This document shows, piece after piece, positions 1 to 8,908 of a stretch of DNA of 64,000 bases. The notes below the pieces were generated by a model that searched no databases, was not told the DNA's origin, and was given only the letters and a program-made list of their open reading frames with translations. The position numbers were made by a program, and so were the translations under genes. The stretch lies in contig JAEPMA010000005.1 in assembly GCA_017644185.1 (NCBI GenBank), positions 248,001 to 312,000 on the forward strand, written 5' to 3'. The stretch is from Rhodospirillales bacterium (GTDB taxonomy: Bacteria; Pseudomonadota; Alphaproteobacteria; Rhodospirillales; Casp-alpha2). The stretch's first letter is position 1. Each line of letters starts with the position of its first letter.

Positions 1-135
1 AAATATTAAAATATCTACTCATTTTCTTTTTAAATACGAATTTATATAATTTTTCATCCGGTAAATAGATAAAATCAGAAAGCACCTATCACACCATTTT
101 TGCTAGGTTTTACCTTCATTAGCAATCAATAAACG
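1..135. promoter_or_regulatory. AT-rich leader upstream of acdS
   Basis: This stretch is strongly AT-rich, unlike the GC-rich coding DNA that follows, and contains no convincing ORF. It probably holds the acdS promoter and operator. In many proteobacteria acdS is controlled by an Lrp-type regulator (AcdR) encoded divergently; any such gene would lie left of the window. No clear Shine-Dalgarno sequence precedes the acdS start. Confidence 0.45.
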
Positions 136-144
136 GTGTCCACC

Positions 145-1161
145 ATGAACCTCGCCAAATTCGAACGCTACCCGCTGACCTTTGGTCCCACGCCCATCGA
201 GCATCTGCCGCGCATGACCGAAGCTCTGGGCGGCAAGGTGCAGATTTACGCCAAGCGCGATGACTGCAATTCGGGCCTGGCGATGGGCGGCAACAAGCTC
301 CGCAAGATGGAATACCTGGTCCCCGACATCATCGCATCGAACGCCGACACGCTGGTATCCATCGGTGGAGTGCAATCGAACCACACCCGCATGGTCGCCG
401 CCGTCGCCGCCAAACTCGGCCTCAAGTGCCGGCTGGTGCAGGAAAGCTGGGTGCCGCACGAAGACGCCGTTTACGACCGCGTCGGCAATATTTTGCTGAC
501 CCGTCTCATGGGCGCTGACAGCCGCGTCGTCGAAGACGGCTTCGACATCGGTATCCGCCAAAGCTGGGAAGACGCCATCCGCGAAGTGGAAGAAGAAGGC
601 GGTAAGCCGTACCCAATCCCGGCCGGCGCCTCGGTCCATAAACTCGGCGGCCTCGGTTATGTCGGCTTCGCCGAAGAGGTCCGGGCACAGGAGGCCGAAC
701 TCGGTTTCAAGTTCGATTACGTTGTCGTCTGCGTCGTCACAGGCTCGACCCAGGCAGGGATGATCGTGGGCTTCGCCGCTGACGACCGCGCTGACAAAGT
801 GATCGGGATCGACGGGTCCGGCACGCCTGAGCAAACCTGGGCGCAGGTTCGCGACATCGTCACCAATACAGCCGAACTGGTCGAACTGGGGCGCGAGGTC
901 CGCGACGACGAGATCGTCATCAACCCGGATTATGCCTATCCGGCGTACGGTGTCCCCAGCAAGGAAACCAGCGACGCGATCCGCTTCGCCGCACAGACCG
1001 AAGCCATGATCACCGACCCGGTTTACGAGGGCAAATCGATGCAGGGCATGATGGACCTGGTGAAGAAGGGCTTCTTCCCCGACGGATCAAAGGTTCTTTA
1101 CGCCCACCTGGGCGGTGCGCCGGCGCTGAACGGTTACAGCTACACCTACCGCAACGGCTGA
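145..1161 (+). CDS. acdS: 1-aminocyclopropane-1-carboxylate deaminase
   Basis: A PLP enzyme of the tryptophan-synthase beta fold that cleaves ACC to 2-oxobutyrate and ammonia, letting the cell use the plant ethylene precursor as a nitrogen source. Starting at the ATG at 145 gives 338 residues, the family's usual length, and places the PLP lysine at residue 51 (GGNKLRK) and the catalytic serine at 78 (GGVQSN), as in the Pseudomonas enzyme. The late segment VYEGKSMQG and the AHLGG motif keep the Tyr, Glu and Leu residues that separate true ACC deaminases from D-cysteine desulfhydrases. A GTG at 136 is an alternative start but would add three residues not seen in the family. It stands alone after the AT-rich leader. 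Confidence 0.95.
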   Translation: MNLAKFERYPLTFGPTPIEHLPRMTEALGGKVQIYAKRDDCNSGLAMGGNKLRKMEYLVPDIIASNADTLVSIGGVQSNHTRMVAAVAAKLGLKCRLVQESWVPHEDAVYDRVGNILLTRLMGADSRVVEDGFDIGIRQSWEDAIREVEEEGGKPYPIPAGASVHKLGGLGYVGFAEEVRAQEAELGFKFDYVVVCVVTGSTQAGMIVGFAADDRADKVIGIDGSGTPEQTWAQVRDIVTNTAELVELGREVRDDEIVINPDYAYPAYGVPSKETSDAIRFAAQTEAMITDPVYEGKSMQGMMDLVKKGFFPDGSKVLYAHLGGAPALNGYSYTYRNG

Positions 1162-1193
1162 GTGTCGTCGTCATAACGTCATCCGCGCGAAAG

Positions 1194-1239
1194 CCGGGAC
1201 CCATCTGCCGAATGCCGCAAAAGTCGTCATGGGTCCCGG
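1194..1239. repeat. Palindromic intergenic repeat, family A
   Basis: The 11-mer CCGGGACCCAT (1194-1204) is repeated inverted at 1229-1239, giving a stem around a 24-nt loop just after acdS. Related units with GGGTCCCGG or CCCGGACGG occur at 2765-2863 and 48752-48850. It may also act as a terminator or mRNA 3' stabiliser. Confidence 0.6.
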
Positions 1240-1346
1240 ACCACTGCCGCCCGTAACCGGACTAAAATCCGGCCGGGCGATGCGTCTTTGATGGCGATTG
1301 GCACTGGGTTATTTTCATTAACTAAAATCCCCATATACTTGGGCGC

Positions 1347-1571
1347 ATGAAGCCCGATGACGTTCATCTGCGCGAGGTGCTGTTCGAGTTCCATCAAGTG
1401 GGCGGCTACGTCCGCGTCAGTGCCATCGATCCCCGCACCAATACGGAGATCACCATGGTCGGCGACCCGAGCGTCGGCGAAACGACGCTGAAACAGGCGG
1501 CCATGCGCAAGCTCAAGTACGTCATTGCCAAGAACCACAACAAGCGGGGCGACGGATCTATCGTCGTCTGA
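1347..1571 (+). CDS. Small conserved alphaproteobacterial protein (DUF6898-like)
   Basis: A 74-residue soluble protein with alternating charged and hydrophobic residues and no signal peptide or membrane segment. It resembles a small protein family common in Rhodospirillales (I believe DUF6898), whose function is not known; databases sometimes mislabel it as a serine hydroxymethyltransferase-related domain. It sits 34 bp upstream of the alcohol dehydrogenase gene in the same direction, so the two may be co-transcribed. Confidence 0.6.
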   Translation: MKPDDVHLREVLFEFHQVGGYVRVSAIDPRTNTEITMVGDPSVGETTLKQAAMRKLKYVIAKNHNKRGDGSIVV

Positions 1572-1605
1572 CCCCGTCACGATACGAACGAAGGGAAGAA
1601 AGCTC

Positions 1606-2742
1606 ATGAAAATGCGCGGCGCGGTACTTTACGAGCCGGGACTGCCCCGGCCCTACACCGAGTCCAATCCGATGGTCATTGAGACACTGGATCTCGACGG
1701 CCCGAAACAGCATGAAATCCTCGTCGAAATTCGCGCAGCAGGTTTGTGCCATTCCGACATGTCGACGATCGAGGGCATTCGCCCACGGCCGTTACCTGCC
1801 GTGCTCGGCCACGAGGCCGCCGGGATCGTCCGAGAGGTTGGCCCCGGGGTCACGGATTTGAAGGAAGGCGATCACGTAGTGATGGTCTTCGTCATGAGCT
1901 GCGGCAATTGCTACGAGTGCACGCACGGTCGTCCGCACCTCTGCGGCGCCAGCTTCGAAAGCAAAATGAAGGGCGAACTGGTCGGCGGCGGAAAACGCCT
2001 GAGCGTCAACGGCAAACCGATCAGCCATGCGGCCGGAATTTCCTGCTTCGCGGAGTACGCGGTGCTCGACCGCTCTTCAGTGGTGAAGCTGCCCGAAGAC
2101 ATCACGTTCGAGGATGCGGCGTTGTTCGGGTGCGCGGTCATCACCGGCGTTGGCGCGGTGACAAATACCGCAAAGGCGAAACCGGGCGAACCGGTCGCGG
2201 TCTTCGGGCTTGGGGGCGTCGGTCTGTCCGCCGTTATGGGCGCCGCGCTGGCCGGCGCGGAACCCATCATCGCCGTCGACCTGAACGAAGAGAAAATGGC
2301 GCTCGCCAAGACGTTGGGTGCGCATTTCGCTGTCAACGCATCCGAAGGGACGGAACGCACCGCTGAAAAGATCAAGGATCTGACCGGTGGGGGCGTGGTC
2401 CATGCGATCGAGCTGTCCGGTACCGTCAAGGGCCTGGATGCCGCTTACGCGTCGTTGCGTTCCGGCGGCACGGTCACGGTCGCCGGCCTGACCCCAGCGG
2501 ACGCGACGTTCGAACTCAAACCCTACATGCTGACGGCCAAGGAGTTCAGGATTCAGGGCTGCTATATGGGCTCGTGCTCACCGCCCCAGGATATGCCGCG
2601 CTTCGTCGATTACTACCGTGACGGCAAGCTGCCGGTCGACAAGCTGAGAACGGGTGAGTTGGGACTGGACGGAATCAACGAGGGGTTCGAGAACCTCGCC
2701 GCCGGTACCGCCATTCGTCAGATCCTTAAACCGCACGGGTAG
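1606..2742 (+). CDS. Zinc-dependent alcohol dehydrogenase (MDR superfamily)
   Basis: A medium-chain dehydrogenase/reductase of 378 residues that oxidises an alcohol with NAD(P)+. The catalytic zinc ligands are visible as Cys48 (GLCHSD), the GHE motif at 68-70 and a later Cys in LFGCAV. The structural zinc lobe is the four-cysteine pattern C-x2-C-x2-C-x7-C at about 99-113. The Rossmann motif GLGGVG follows. The ATG at 1606 is preceded by AAGGGAAG; an upstream in-frame ATG at 1525 would overlap the previous gene. Overall it resembles the class III/NDMA-dependent branch more than ethanol-type enzymes, but the substrate cannot be read from sequence. Confidence 0.88.
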   Translation: MKMRGAVLYEPGLPRPYTESNPMVIETLDLDGPKQHEILVEIRAAGLCHSDMSTIEGIRPRPLPAVLGHEAAGIVREVGPGVTDLKEGDHVVMVFVMSCGNCYECTHGRPHLCGASFESKMKGELVGGGKRLSVNGKPISHAAGISCFAEYAVLDRSSVVKLPEDITFEDAALFGCAVITGVGAVTNTAKAKPGEPVAVFGLGGVGLSAVMGAALAGAEPIIAVDLNEEKMALAKTLGAHFAVNASEGTERTAEKIKDLTGGGVVHAIELSGTVKGLDAAYASLRSGGTVTVAGLTPADATFELKPYMLTAKEFRIQGCYMGSCSPPQDMPRFVDYYRDGKLPVDKLRTGELGLDGINEGFENLAAGTAIRQILKPHG

Positions 2743-2764
2743 GGCACACTAACCGCTTTCGCCA

Positions 2765-2863
2765 TTTCCCGGACGGCGCGAAGCGGCGAGCCGGGACCCA
2801 TGGCAGAGCAAGCTGTATGCGGACAAATAAATCCCGGATCGGGCCTTTAGCCCGTCCGGGAAA
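2765..2863. repeat. Palindromic intergenic repeat, family A
   Basis: TTTCCCGGACGG at 2765-2776 is matched by its reverse complement at 2852-2863. A further CCGGGACCCATG unit lies in the loop. It sits between the convergent adh and eipB genes, so it could terminate both. Confidence 0.6.
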
Positions 2864-2883
2864 CAGTTGGCGGCGTTCAGGGA

Positions 2884-3777
2884 CTACTCACACGTCCTTA
2901 GCGGCAGCATCTCGAGCCGGGAGGGAGTCAGGTTGAGGGAGAAATCGCCGAAATCCTGCACCATCCGCTCGGCGATGCCGTTTTCGCGGTAATCCACCTC
3001 GATTTCGAACTCGGGCAGGGTCTTGGGGGTGAACAGGGGGAAGTACGCCATCCGGATGCGCCACGCATCGTCAATCGGCCGGGTCGAAGTCGCACCGACG
3101 AATACAGGCTTACGAGCATGATCGTCGCCCTTGGCCAGCAGCTTACTGTCACGAACCGGGCCGATCACAAAAGCATTAACTTCATATGGGTTATCAACAC
3201 TGGCACCGTCGAAAACCACCTGTTTGAAAGCACCGCCCGTCTGTTTGGCGTGATCCATCATGCGTTTCAGGTGCTCGGCCGGGAATAGGGTGCCGACCGG
3301 CAGATCGACCGCCGACGTCTCATCGTCGTTGAATGAGGCGAAACCGCCGGTTTTATCTTTTCCCGCTTCGCCCGCGAACGCTTCGACCAGAACACCGTCG
3401 CGCTTGTGATCGACAGCGTAGGTCAGGTGATCGCCGTCGTAATCTTCGAAGCTTGAGAACGTCCAGGTTGTCTCGACCACCTCCGCCGAGCCGACCCGCC
3501 CGTAATGCAGCCTCAGCGCGACCCGGGATTCAACCTCCCAGCCGTCGCACAAGGCTTCGAAACGGTAGTACATGGTGCCCTTAGCGTCGGCGACGTTGGA
3601 ACCGCTCTCCGCGGATCGAAGCACCATGTCGTAGAGAACTCTGTGCGATTTGAAGGTCGTGTCGGGCTCACGGATGGTTGCCGCGTCGGACGCGGGGGCG
3701 GCAAGCAAAACCGTCAGCGCCGCGATGGCACCGGACTTGAGCGGATGACGCCAGATATCGAAATCGACAACGCCCAT
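2884..3777 (-). CDS. eipB: Cell envelope integrity protein EipB (DUF1849)
   Basis: A periplasmic protein of 297 residues in the EipB/DUF1849 family, which in Brucella supports envelope integrity through a beta-spiral fold. The start at 3777 follows a good GGGAGG site and gives a typical Sec signal peptide (basic start, hydrophobic core, cleavage near ASDA at about residue 33). A longer in-frame start at 3936 would bury this signal and is rejected. Two cysteines, one in EALCDGW and one three residues from the C-terminus (TCE), match the conserved disulphide of the family. It is transcribed alone and convergent with adh. Confidence 0.85.
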   Translation of the reverse strand: MGVVDFDIWRHPLKSGAIAALTVLLAAPASDAATIREPDTTFKSHRVLYDMVLRSAESGSNVADAKGTMYYRFEALCDGWEVESRVALRLHYGRVGSAEVVETTWTFSSFEDYDGDHLTYAVDHKRDGVLVEAFAGEAGKDKTGGFASFNDDETSAVDLPVGTLFPAEHLKRMMDHAKQTGGAFKQVVFDGASVDNPYEVNAFVIGPVRDSKLLAKGDDHARKPVFVGATSTRPIDDAWRIRMAYFPLFTPKTLPEFEIEVDYRENGIAERMVQDFGDFSLNLTPSRLEMLPLRTCE

Positions 3778-4032
3778 TTGACGGCCTCCCAGGCCCCGAC
3801 ACGGTCGTTGCCGCATCGTTTGGGAAAGTCTAGCTCGCTTTTTTTCAAACTGTCTAACAGGAGTAGGTCCGGTCGGGATCACATTTCCGGCATCGGTTGC
3901 CCCAACCGGCAGATTTTGCCGGGCAGAAAAGCCCACCGAAACCCGTTAACGATTGGTAAACCATTGATAATCAAGGCCCCTTAAATTGGCATGTTGATTG
4001 CTCCTTTTTTTGTGAAAAGGAGCTCATCATCG

Positions 4033-4593
4033 ATGCGGATTGATCCACCGCCAGCCCCCCTGGACCTGAACCGGCTCGATATCGGGCCGCCTTTAAGTGA
4101 CGACACCGGCACGGACGTCACTGTACGTGGTCAAAGCCGGGCACTTGTCGCATACCGGAACCAGGATCAAACGGCCCGCGATCTCGAGGCGCCGCCGCGC
4201 GCGGACGGCGCGAAAGACGCCCCGATCGCGCGGAAAGTGGAACAACTGCCACCCCCTCAGGGTGGTGTGCGGGTACCGGATGTCAGGCACATGACGCCGC
4301 GCGAAATGCAGGACTACAGCCAAAATCTCTACGCGGGTGGCGTGATCACGTTCGAAGATTATGAGGCGTTGGCGTTTCAGCCCGACCTGCACCCCGACTT
4401 CGAACGCACCATCGGCGCCTTGACGGGTGATAAACCGCAGCCCGACCGGCCGCGCGACTATATCCGGCAATGGTCGGACAGGGTCGAATATACCCAAAGA
4501 TACTATCCGCAGAATTCCAGCGAGGTGCGTCAGGCGCACCGCATTCTGGAAGCCCTCAAGGCATTCCCGCGGCGCACCGACATCTTCGTCTAA
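4033..4593 (+). CDS. Hypothetical protein
   Basis: I do not recognise this 186-residue protein. The N-terminal third is proline- and charge-rich and probably disordered. The C-terminal half looks folded, with an MTPREMQDYSQNLY stretch, a GVITFEDYEAL segment and an amphipathic end. There is no signal peptide or membrane helix. The ATG at 4033 is preceded by AAAAGGAG about 11 nt upstream; the ATG at 3991 lacks a site. It is separated from rpiB by a 145-bp gap containing an inverted repeat. Confidence 0.6.
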   Translation: MRIDPPPAPLDLNRLDIGPPLSDDTGTDVTVRGQSRALVAYRNQDQTARDLEAPPRADGAKDAPIARKVEQLPPPQGGVRVPDVRHMTPREMQDYSQNLYAGGVITFEDYEALAFQPDLHPDFERTIGALTGDKPQPDRPRDYIRQWSDRVEYTQRYYPQNSSEVRQAHRILEALKAFPRRTDIFV

Positions 4594-4609
4594 CAGACCA
4601 CTAAAAAAC

Positions 4610-4707
4610 CCCAACCCGAAACGTAGCAGCCTGTTGGCACGCGCGCGCAAGATATGGTATGAACCGCTAACTTCTCGTGGACGTCCGCTAGGATGTTTCG
4701 GGTTGGG
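4610..4707. promoter_or_regulatory. Inverted repeat / possible structured leader of rpiB
   Basis: CCCAACCCGAAAC at 4610-4622 is exactly complementary to GTTTCGGGTTGGG at 4695-4707. This would close a 13-bp stem over a 72-nt loop, ending 31 nt before the rpiB start. No U-run follows, so it is not an obvious terminator. A structured 5' leader or a small RNA is possible; no known riboswitch motif was recognised. Confidence 0.4.
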
Positions 4708-4738
4708 CGTTCATCTGTAAACCGGGACAAGCATAAAG

Positions 4739-5185
4739 ATGGCTGGACACACCGTAGCAATTGCCTGCGATCACGCCGGTTTGAATCTGAAATCGCAACT
4801 CAAGGCCGACCTGGAAGAGGCGGGATACAATGTCCTCGACCTCGGCACCAACGGACCGGAAAGCGTCGACTACCCGGATTTCGGTTTCGCGCTCGCCAAG
4901 GCCATTGAAGAGGGCAAGGCGGAGAAGGGGGTGCTTGTTTGCGGCTCGGGGATTGGCATTTCCATCGCCGCCAACCGCAATCCCGCCGTGCGCGCCGCGC
5001 CCGTCACCAACGCTTTGACGGCGAAACTCGCTCGCCAGCACAATGACGCGAACGTGGTCTGTTTCGGAGAACGATTGGTCGGTTCCGAAATCGCGCGCGA
5101 TGCCATGAAAGTCTTTCTTGAAACCGATTTCGAAGGTGGGCGTCACGCGCGGCGCGTCGACAAGCTCGCCGCATCACAAACCTGA
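4739..5185 (+). CDS. rpiB: Ribose 5-phosphate isomerase B
   Basis: Interconverts ribose 5-phosphate and ribulose 5-phosphate in the pentose phosphate pathway. The 148-residue length is normal for RpiB. The active-site CDHAG motif is at about 10-14 and the phosphate-binding loop CGSGIGISIAANR is centred near residue 70. It begins a same-strand run (rpiB, glyA, nrdR, ribD) common in alphaproteobacteria, with 23 bp to glyA. Confidence 0.95.
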   Translation: MAGHTVAIACDHAGLNLKSQLKADLEEAGYNVLDLGTNGPESVDYPDFGFALAKAIEEGKAEKGVLVCGSGIGISIAANRNPAVRAAPVTNALTAKLARQHNDANVVCFGERLVGSEIARDAMKVFLETDFEGGRHARRVDKLAASQT

Positions 5186-5208
5186 TTATTTAAGGAATTG
5201 ACGTAGTT

Positions 5209-6522
5209 ATGACGAACAAAGCAGCTGCAGCCTATCCCGACAACGACCATCAGGATTTTTTCAATCAGCCGCTGCACGAGCGTGATCCGGAACTCTTCGC
5301 TTCGATCACCGATGAATTGAAGCGCCAGCAGAACCAGATCGAGCTCATCGCGTCGGAGAACATCGTGTCGCGCGCCGTCATGGAGGCACAGGGCGGCATC
5401 ATGACGAACAAGTATGCCGAGGGCTATCCGGGCCGCCGTTATTACGGTGGGTGCGAGTTCGTCGACGTCGCTGAAAGCCTTGCGATCGAGCGCGCCAAGA
5501 AGCTGTTCGACTGCTCATTCGTCAACGTCCAGCCGCATTCCGGCGCGCAGGCCAACGGCGCTGTCTTCCTGGCGCTCCTGCAACCGGGCGACACCATTAT
5601 GGGCATGTCGCTTGCAGCCGGTGGCCACCTGACGCACGGCGCACCGCCGGCACAGTCGGGTAAATGGTTCAACGCGATCCAGTACGGCGTCCGCCCGGAC
5701 GATCACCTGGTCGACTTCGAACAGGTCGAGAAACTAGCCAAGGAACACAAACCGAAACTCATCGTGTGTGGCGGCTCGGCGTATCCGCGCACCCTTGATT
5801 TCAAGCGGTTCCGCGAGATTTGCGACAGTGTCGGCGCTTATCTGATGGTCGACATGGCGCACTTCGCCGGTCTTGTCGCGACTGGTGTGCACCCGTCGCC
5901 GATGCCATACGCAGATATCGTCACGACGACGACGCACAAGACATTGCGCGGACCACGCGGCGGGATGATCCTGTCCAACAACGAAGACCTCGGCAAAAAG
6001 ATCAATTCCGCCGTGTTCCCGGGCCTTCAGGGCGGGCCGCTGATGCACGTCATCGCCGCCAAAGCGGTTGCTTTCGGCGAAGCATTGACCCCGGAATTCG
6101 TCGAATATTCCAAAGCCGTCGCCGAAAACGCCAAAGTGCTCGCCGCGACCCTAAAAGAGCGTGGCTTCGACATCGTATCGGGCGGCACCGACACACACCT
6201 GATGCTGGTCGATCTGCGGCCCAAGGACGTGAAGGGTAATCAGGCGGAAGTGAGCCTCGAACACGCCGGGATGACCTGCAACAAGAACGGCATTCCGTTC
6301 GACCCGGAGAAGCCAATGGTAACGTCGGGTATCCGCCTTGGGACGCCGGCGGCGACGACGCGTGGCTTCGGCGTCGAGGAGTTCCGCAAGGTCGGCAACC
6401 TGATCAGCGACGTGCTGGAAGCGCTCGCGAAATCGAATGGGGACAATTCCGCCGCCGAGAAAGCGGCTCGTGAGGAAGTGGAGGCACTCTGCCGCCGCTT
6501 CCCGATTTATCCGGACGCCTGA
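5209..6522 (+). CDS. glyA: Serine hydroxymethyltransferase
   Basis: PLP enzyme converting serine and tetrahydrofolate to glycine and 5,10-methylene-THF, the main source of one-carbon units. It has 437 residues. The N-terminal LIASENIVS segment, the SGAQAN motif, and the PLP lysine within [14 protein letters not shown] are all present. It lies 23 bp after rpiB and 29 bp before nrdR, consistent with one operon. Confidence 0.97.
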   Translation: MTNKAAAAYPDNDHQDFFNQPLHERDPELFASITDELKRQQNQIELIASENIVSRAVMEAQGGIMTNKYAEGYPGRRYYGGCEFVDVAESLAIERAKKLFDCSFVNVQPHSGAQANGAVFLALLQPGDTIMGMSLAAGGHLTHGAPPAQSGKWFNAIQYGVRPDDHLVDFEQVEKLAKEHKPKLIVCGGSAYPRTLDFKRFREICDSVGAYLMVDMAHFAGLVATGVHPSPMPYADIVTTTTHKTLRGPRGGMILSNNEDLGKKINSAVFPGLQGGPLMHVIAAKAVAFGEALTPEFVEYSKAVAENAKVLAATLKERGFDIVSGGTDTHLMLVDLRPKDVKGNQAEVSLEHAGMTCNKNGIPFDPEKPMVTSGIRLGTPAATTRGFGVEEFRKVGNLISDVLEALAKSNGDNSAAEKAAREEVEALCRRFPIYPDA

Positions 6523-6551
6523 GGGGGCGGCCATAGAGGGGGATTTGGATG

Positions 6552-7013
6552 ATGCGGTGCCCGTTTTGCGGAAATGACGACTCTCAGGTCAAGGACTCAC
6601 GTCCGACCGAAGATAACGCGGCGATCCGGCGCAGGCGGTTCTGCCCGGCCTGCGGCGCGCGCTGGACGACGTTCGAGCGGGTGCAGCTCCGCGAATTGAT
6701 CGTCGTCAAGAAAGACGGCGAAAAGTCGCCGTTTGACCGGGATAAGCTCGCCCGTTCACTCTCGATCGCACTCCGCAAGCGGCCGGTCCCCGAAGACCGC
6801 GTCGACCGCATCGTCAACTCGATACAGCGCCGTCTCGAGACTTTGGGCGAGTCCGAGATCCCCACGAAGGTGATCGGGGAGATGGTCATGGAAAACCTCC
6901 GTGAACTCGATCAGGTCGCCTACGTCCGCTTTGCCTCCGTGTACAGAAACTTCCGCGAAGCCAAGGACTTCGAGGAATTTGTTGAACAGATAGGTGACGG
7001 AAACGCCGATTAA
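6552..7013 (+). CDS. nrdR: Transcriptional repressor NrdR
   Basis: Zinc-ribbon and ATP-cone repressor of ribonucleotide reductase genes. The zinc ribbon has the pairs CPFC (residues 3-6) and CPAC (about 31-34); the ATP cone follows from about 47 ([16 protein letters not shown]). Two consecutive ATG codons occur at 6549 and 6552. The second gives the family's canonical MRCPFC start and a better distance to the GAGGGGGA site. The 3' end overlaps ribD by 20 bp. Confidence 0.93.
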   Translation: MRCPFCGNDDSQVKDSRPTEDNAAIRRRRFCPACGARWTTFERVQLRELIVVKKDGEKSPFDRDKLARSLSIALRKRPVPEDRVDRIVNSIQRRLETLGESEIPTKVIGEMVMENLRELDQVAYVRFASVYRNFREAKDFEEFVEQIGDGNAD

Positions 7014-8148
7014 ATTCACCGCCGCAGACCGGGCGCATATGCGGGCCGCAATGGGGCTTGCTGGGCGCGGTCTGGGGCGTGTCGCGCCGAACCCGGCGGT
7101 CGGCTGCATCCTGGTCAGGCCGGATCTCGGCTCATCTTCGTTCGGACGGATCGTCGGCGCCGGCTGGACACAGCCCGGCGGCCGCCCGCATGCGGAAACC
7201 GAAGCCCTTGAACAAGCCGGTGATCTGGCCAAGGGCGCACATGCCTACGTGACGCTTGAACCCTGCAACCACCAGGGTAAGACGGGACCGTGCACGGAAG
7301 CCTTGATTGAAGCCGGTGTCACCTCTGTCACCGCCGCCGTCGAAGACCCGGACCCGCGCGTTTCCGGCAGCGGTCTTGAACGTTTGAAAGCTGCTGGGAT
7401 CGCCGTTCGCAGTGGTCTCATGGCCGATGAAGCGAGCCTGCTCAACGGCGGTTTTTTCGCGGTCGTCAAATTCGGGCGGCCGTGGGTGACGATGAAGACC
7501 GCCACCACCATGGACGGCGCGATCGCCTCCAGAAACGGCAAGAGCCAATGGATTACCGGCCCGGAAGCCCGCGCCCGCGGTCATCTTCTCAGGGCTCAGA
7601 ACGACGCCATCCTGACCGGTATCGGCACGGTTCGCGAGGACGACCCGGAACTGACCTGCCGACTGCCGGGCATGTCGAACCGCTCACCCGTGCGGATCGT
7701 CGTCGACCCCAGGCTTGAGCTGGATATCGCCGCAAAACTGCTGGACACTCTCGAGACAGCGCCACTCTGGTTATTGGCGGGGGATGCCGCGGACAAAGAT
7801 CGCGCCGCCCGGTTGAGTGACTTGGGTGCCAACGTGATCAACCTGCCGCCGGTTACGGGTGGGCGTATCTCGCCCGAGATGATCCTGTCAGCATTGGCTG
7901 AGCGCGGCATTACACGCGTGCTCTTGGAAGCGGGCAGCGCACTGACCGCGTCATTTATCGATAGTGAGCTCGTGGACGAGATCTGCTGGTTCCGAGCCGC
8001 CTCGATCATGGGCGGTGACGGCATGCCGGCAATCGCCCCGATGGCGGTCAATACCCCGGAAAACGCCTATAAATTCCGCCGCGTAGACACAATAGACCTT
8101 GATGGGGACGTGCTGGAGCGCTACCTCCGCCTTGGAAACGAGGATTGA
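6994..8148 (+). CDS. ribD: Bifunctional riboflavin biosynthesis protein RibD
   Basis: Carries out the second and third steps of riboflavin synthesis: deamination of the pyrimidine intermediate and reduction of its ribosyl side chain. The N-terminal deaminase domain (about 1-145) has the zinc motif HAE and the [11 protein letters not shown] signature. The C-terminal reductase domain starts near [12 protein letters not shown]. It has 384 residues with a GTG start inside the nrdR 3' end, suggesting translational coupling. Confidence 0.94.
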   Translation: MTETPIKFTAADRAHMRAAMGLAGRGLGRVAPNPAVGCILVRPDLGSSSFGRIVGAGWTQPGGRPHAETEALEQAGDLAKGAHAYVTLEPCNHQGKTGPCTEALIEAGVTSVTAAVEDPDPRVSGSGLERLKAAGIAVRSGLMADEASLLNGGFFAVVKFGRPWVTMKTATTMDGAIASRNGKSQWITGPEARARGHLLRAQNDAILTGIGTVREDDPELTCRLPGMSNRSPVRIVVDPRLELDIAAKLLDTLETAPLWLLAGDAADKDRAARLSDLGANVINLPPVTGGRISPEMILSALAERGITRVLLEAGSALTASFIDSELVDEICWFRAASIMGGDGMPAIAPMAVNTPENAYKFRRVDTIDLDGDVLERYLRLGNED

Positions 8149-8190
8149 CGGCATTGCTTCGGCATTCCGCTGGTCGTTGACATCCATGCC

Positions 8191-8278
8191 GTCATCCCAA
8201 ACTTGATTTGGGATCCATGGGTGCAAAGACTGCCGGGAAAGAGATTTCATGGGTCCTGAATCAAGTTCAGGACGACGA
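8191..8278. repeat. Palindromic intergenic repeat, family B (two units)
   Basis: Two back-to-back palindromic units: one with CCCAAACTTGATTTGGG (8196-8212), one with CCTGAATCAAGTTCAGG (8255-8271). GGATCCATGG and CATGGGTCC lie between them, so the whole block can fold into a long hairpin. The same family occurs at 36927-37017 and 48647-48734. It separates ribD from ribE. Confidence 0.7.
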
Positions 8279-8313
8279 CTTGTCGATATGAATTGAAGGG
8301 GCACCATCTGCGC

Positions 8314-8904
8314 ATGTTCACCGGCATCATCACCGATATCGGCGCCGTCAAAGCCGTGACGAAGGGTGCGGATACACGCTTCGACATCAAGACGCGCTAC
8401 GACATGGCGACGGTCGAGATCGGCGCATCCATCGCGTGTTCCGGGGCCTGCCTGACGGTGATCGAAAAGGGTGACGGCTGGTTCGCGGTCGAAGCCTCCG
8501 CCGAAACCTTGGACAAGACGACCGCCGGAAACTGGCGGGAGGGGACGCCCCTCAATCTCGAACGCGCCCTGAAACTCGGCGACGAGTTGGGTGGCCATAT
8601 CGTGACCGGCCACGTCGACGGGGTCGGGACCGTCGTCTCAACCACCCCGGTCGGTGGTTCGCTGAAGCTCGATTTCGAGGCACCCGACGCGCTCGCAAAA
8701 TTTATCGCCGCCAAGGGCTCGGTGACGGTCGACGGGGTCTCGCTAACCGTCAACGACGTATCCGGCAATTCATTCTCCGTGAACATCATCCCGCACACCC
8801 AGAGCGAAACCACGCTCGGCAATCTGAAGGCCGGGGACCGCGTAAATCTGGAAATAGACGTGCTCGCGCGCTATGTTGCCCGCTTGAACGACGTAAAGGC
8901 TTAA
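8314..8904 (+). CDS. ribE: Riboflavin synthase, alpha subunit
   Basis: Last step of riboflavin synthesis: dismutation of two lumazine molecules. It consists of two tandem lumazine-binding barrels; the first begins with the family-typical MFTGIITDIG and the second near GGHIVTGHVDG. The ATG at 8314 gives 196 residues; a start at 8293 would extend into the repeat. An AAGGGG site lies about 12 nt upstream. It is followed by the ribB gene after only 4 bp. Confidence 0.95.
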   Translation: MFTGIITDIGAVKAVTKGADTRFDIKTRYDMATVEIGASIACSGACLTVIEKGDGWFAVEASAETLDKTTAGNWREGTPLNLERALKLGDELGGHIVTGHVDGVGTVVSTTPVGGSLKLDFEAPDALAKFIAAKGSVTVDGVSLTVNDVSGNSFSVNIIPHTQSETTLGNLKAGDRVNLEIDVLARYVARLNDVKA

Positions 8905-8908
8905 CCCT

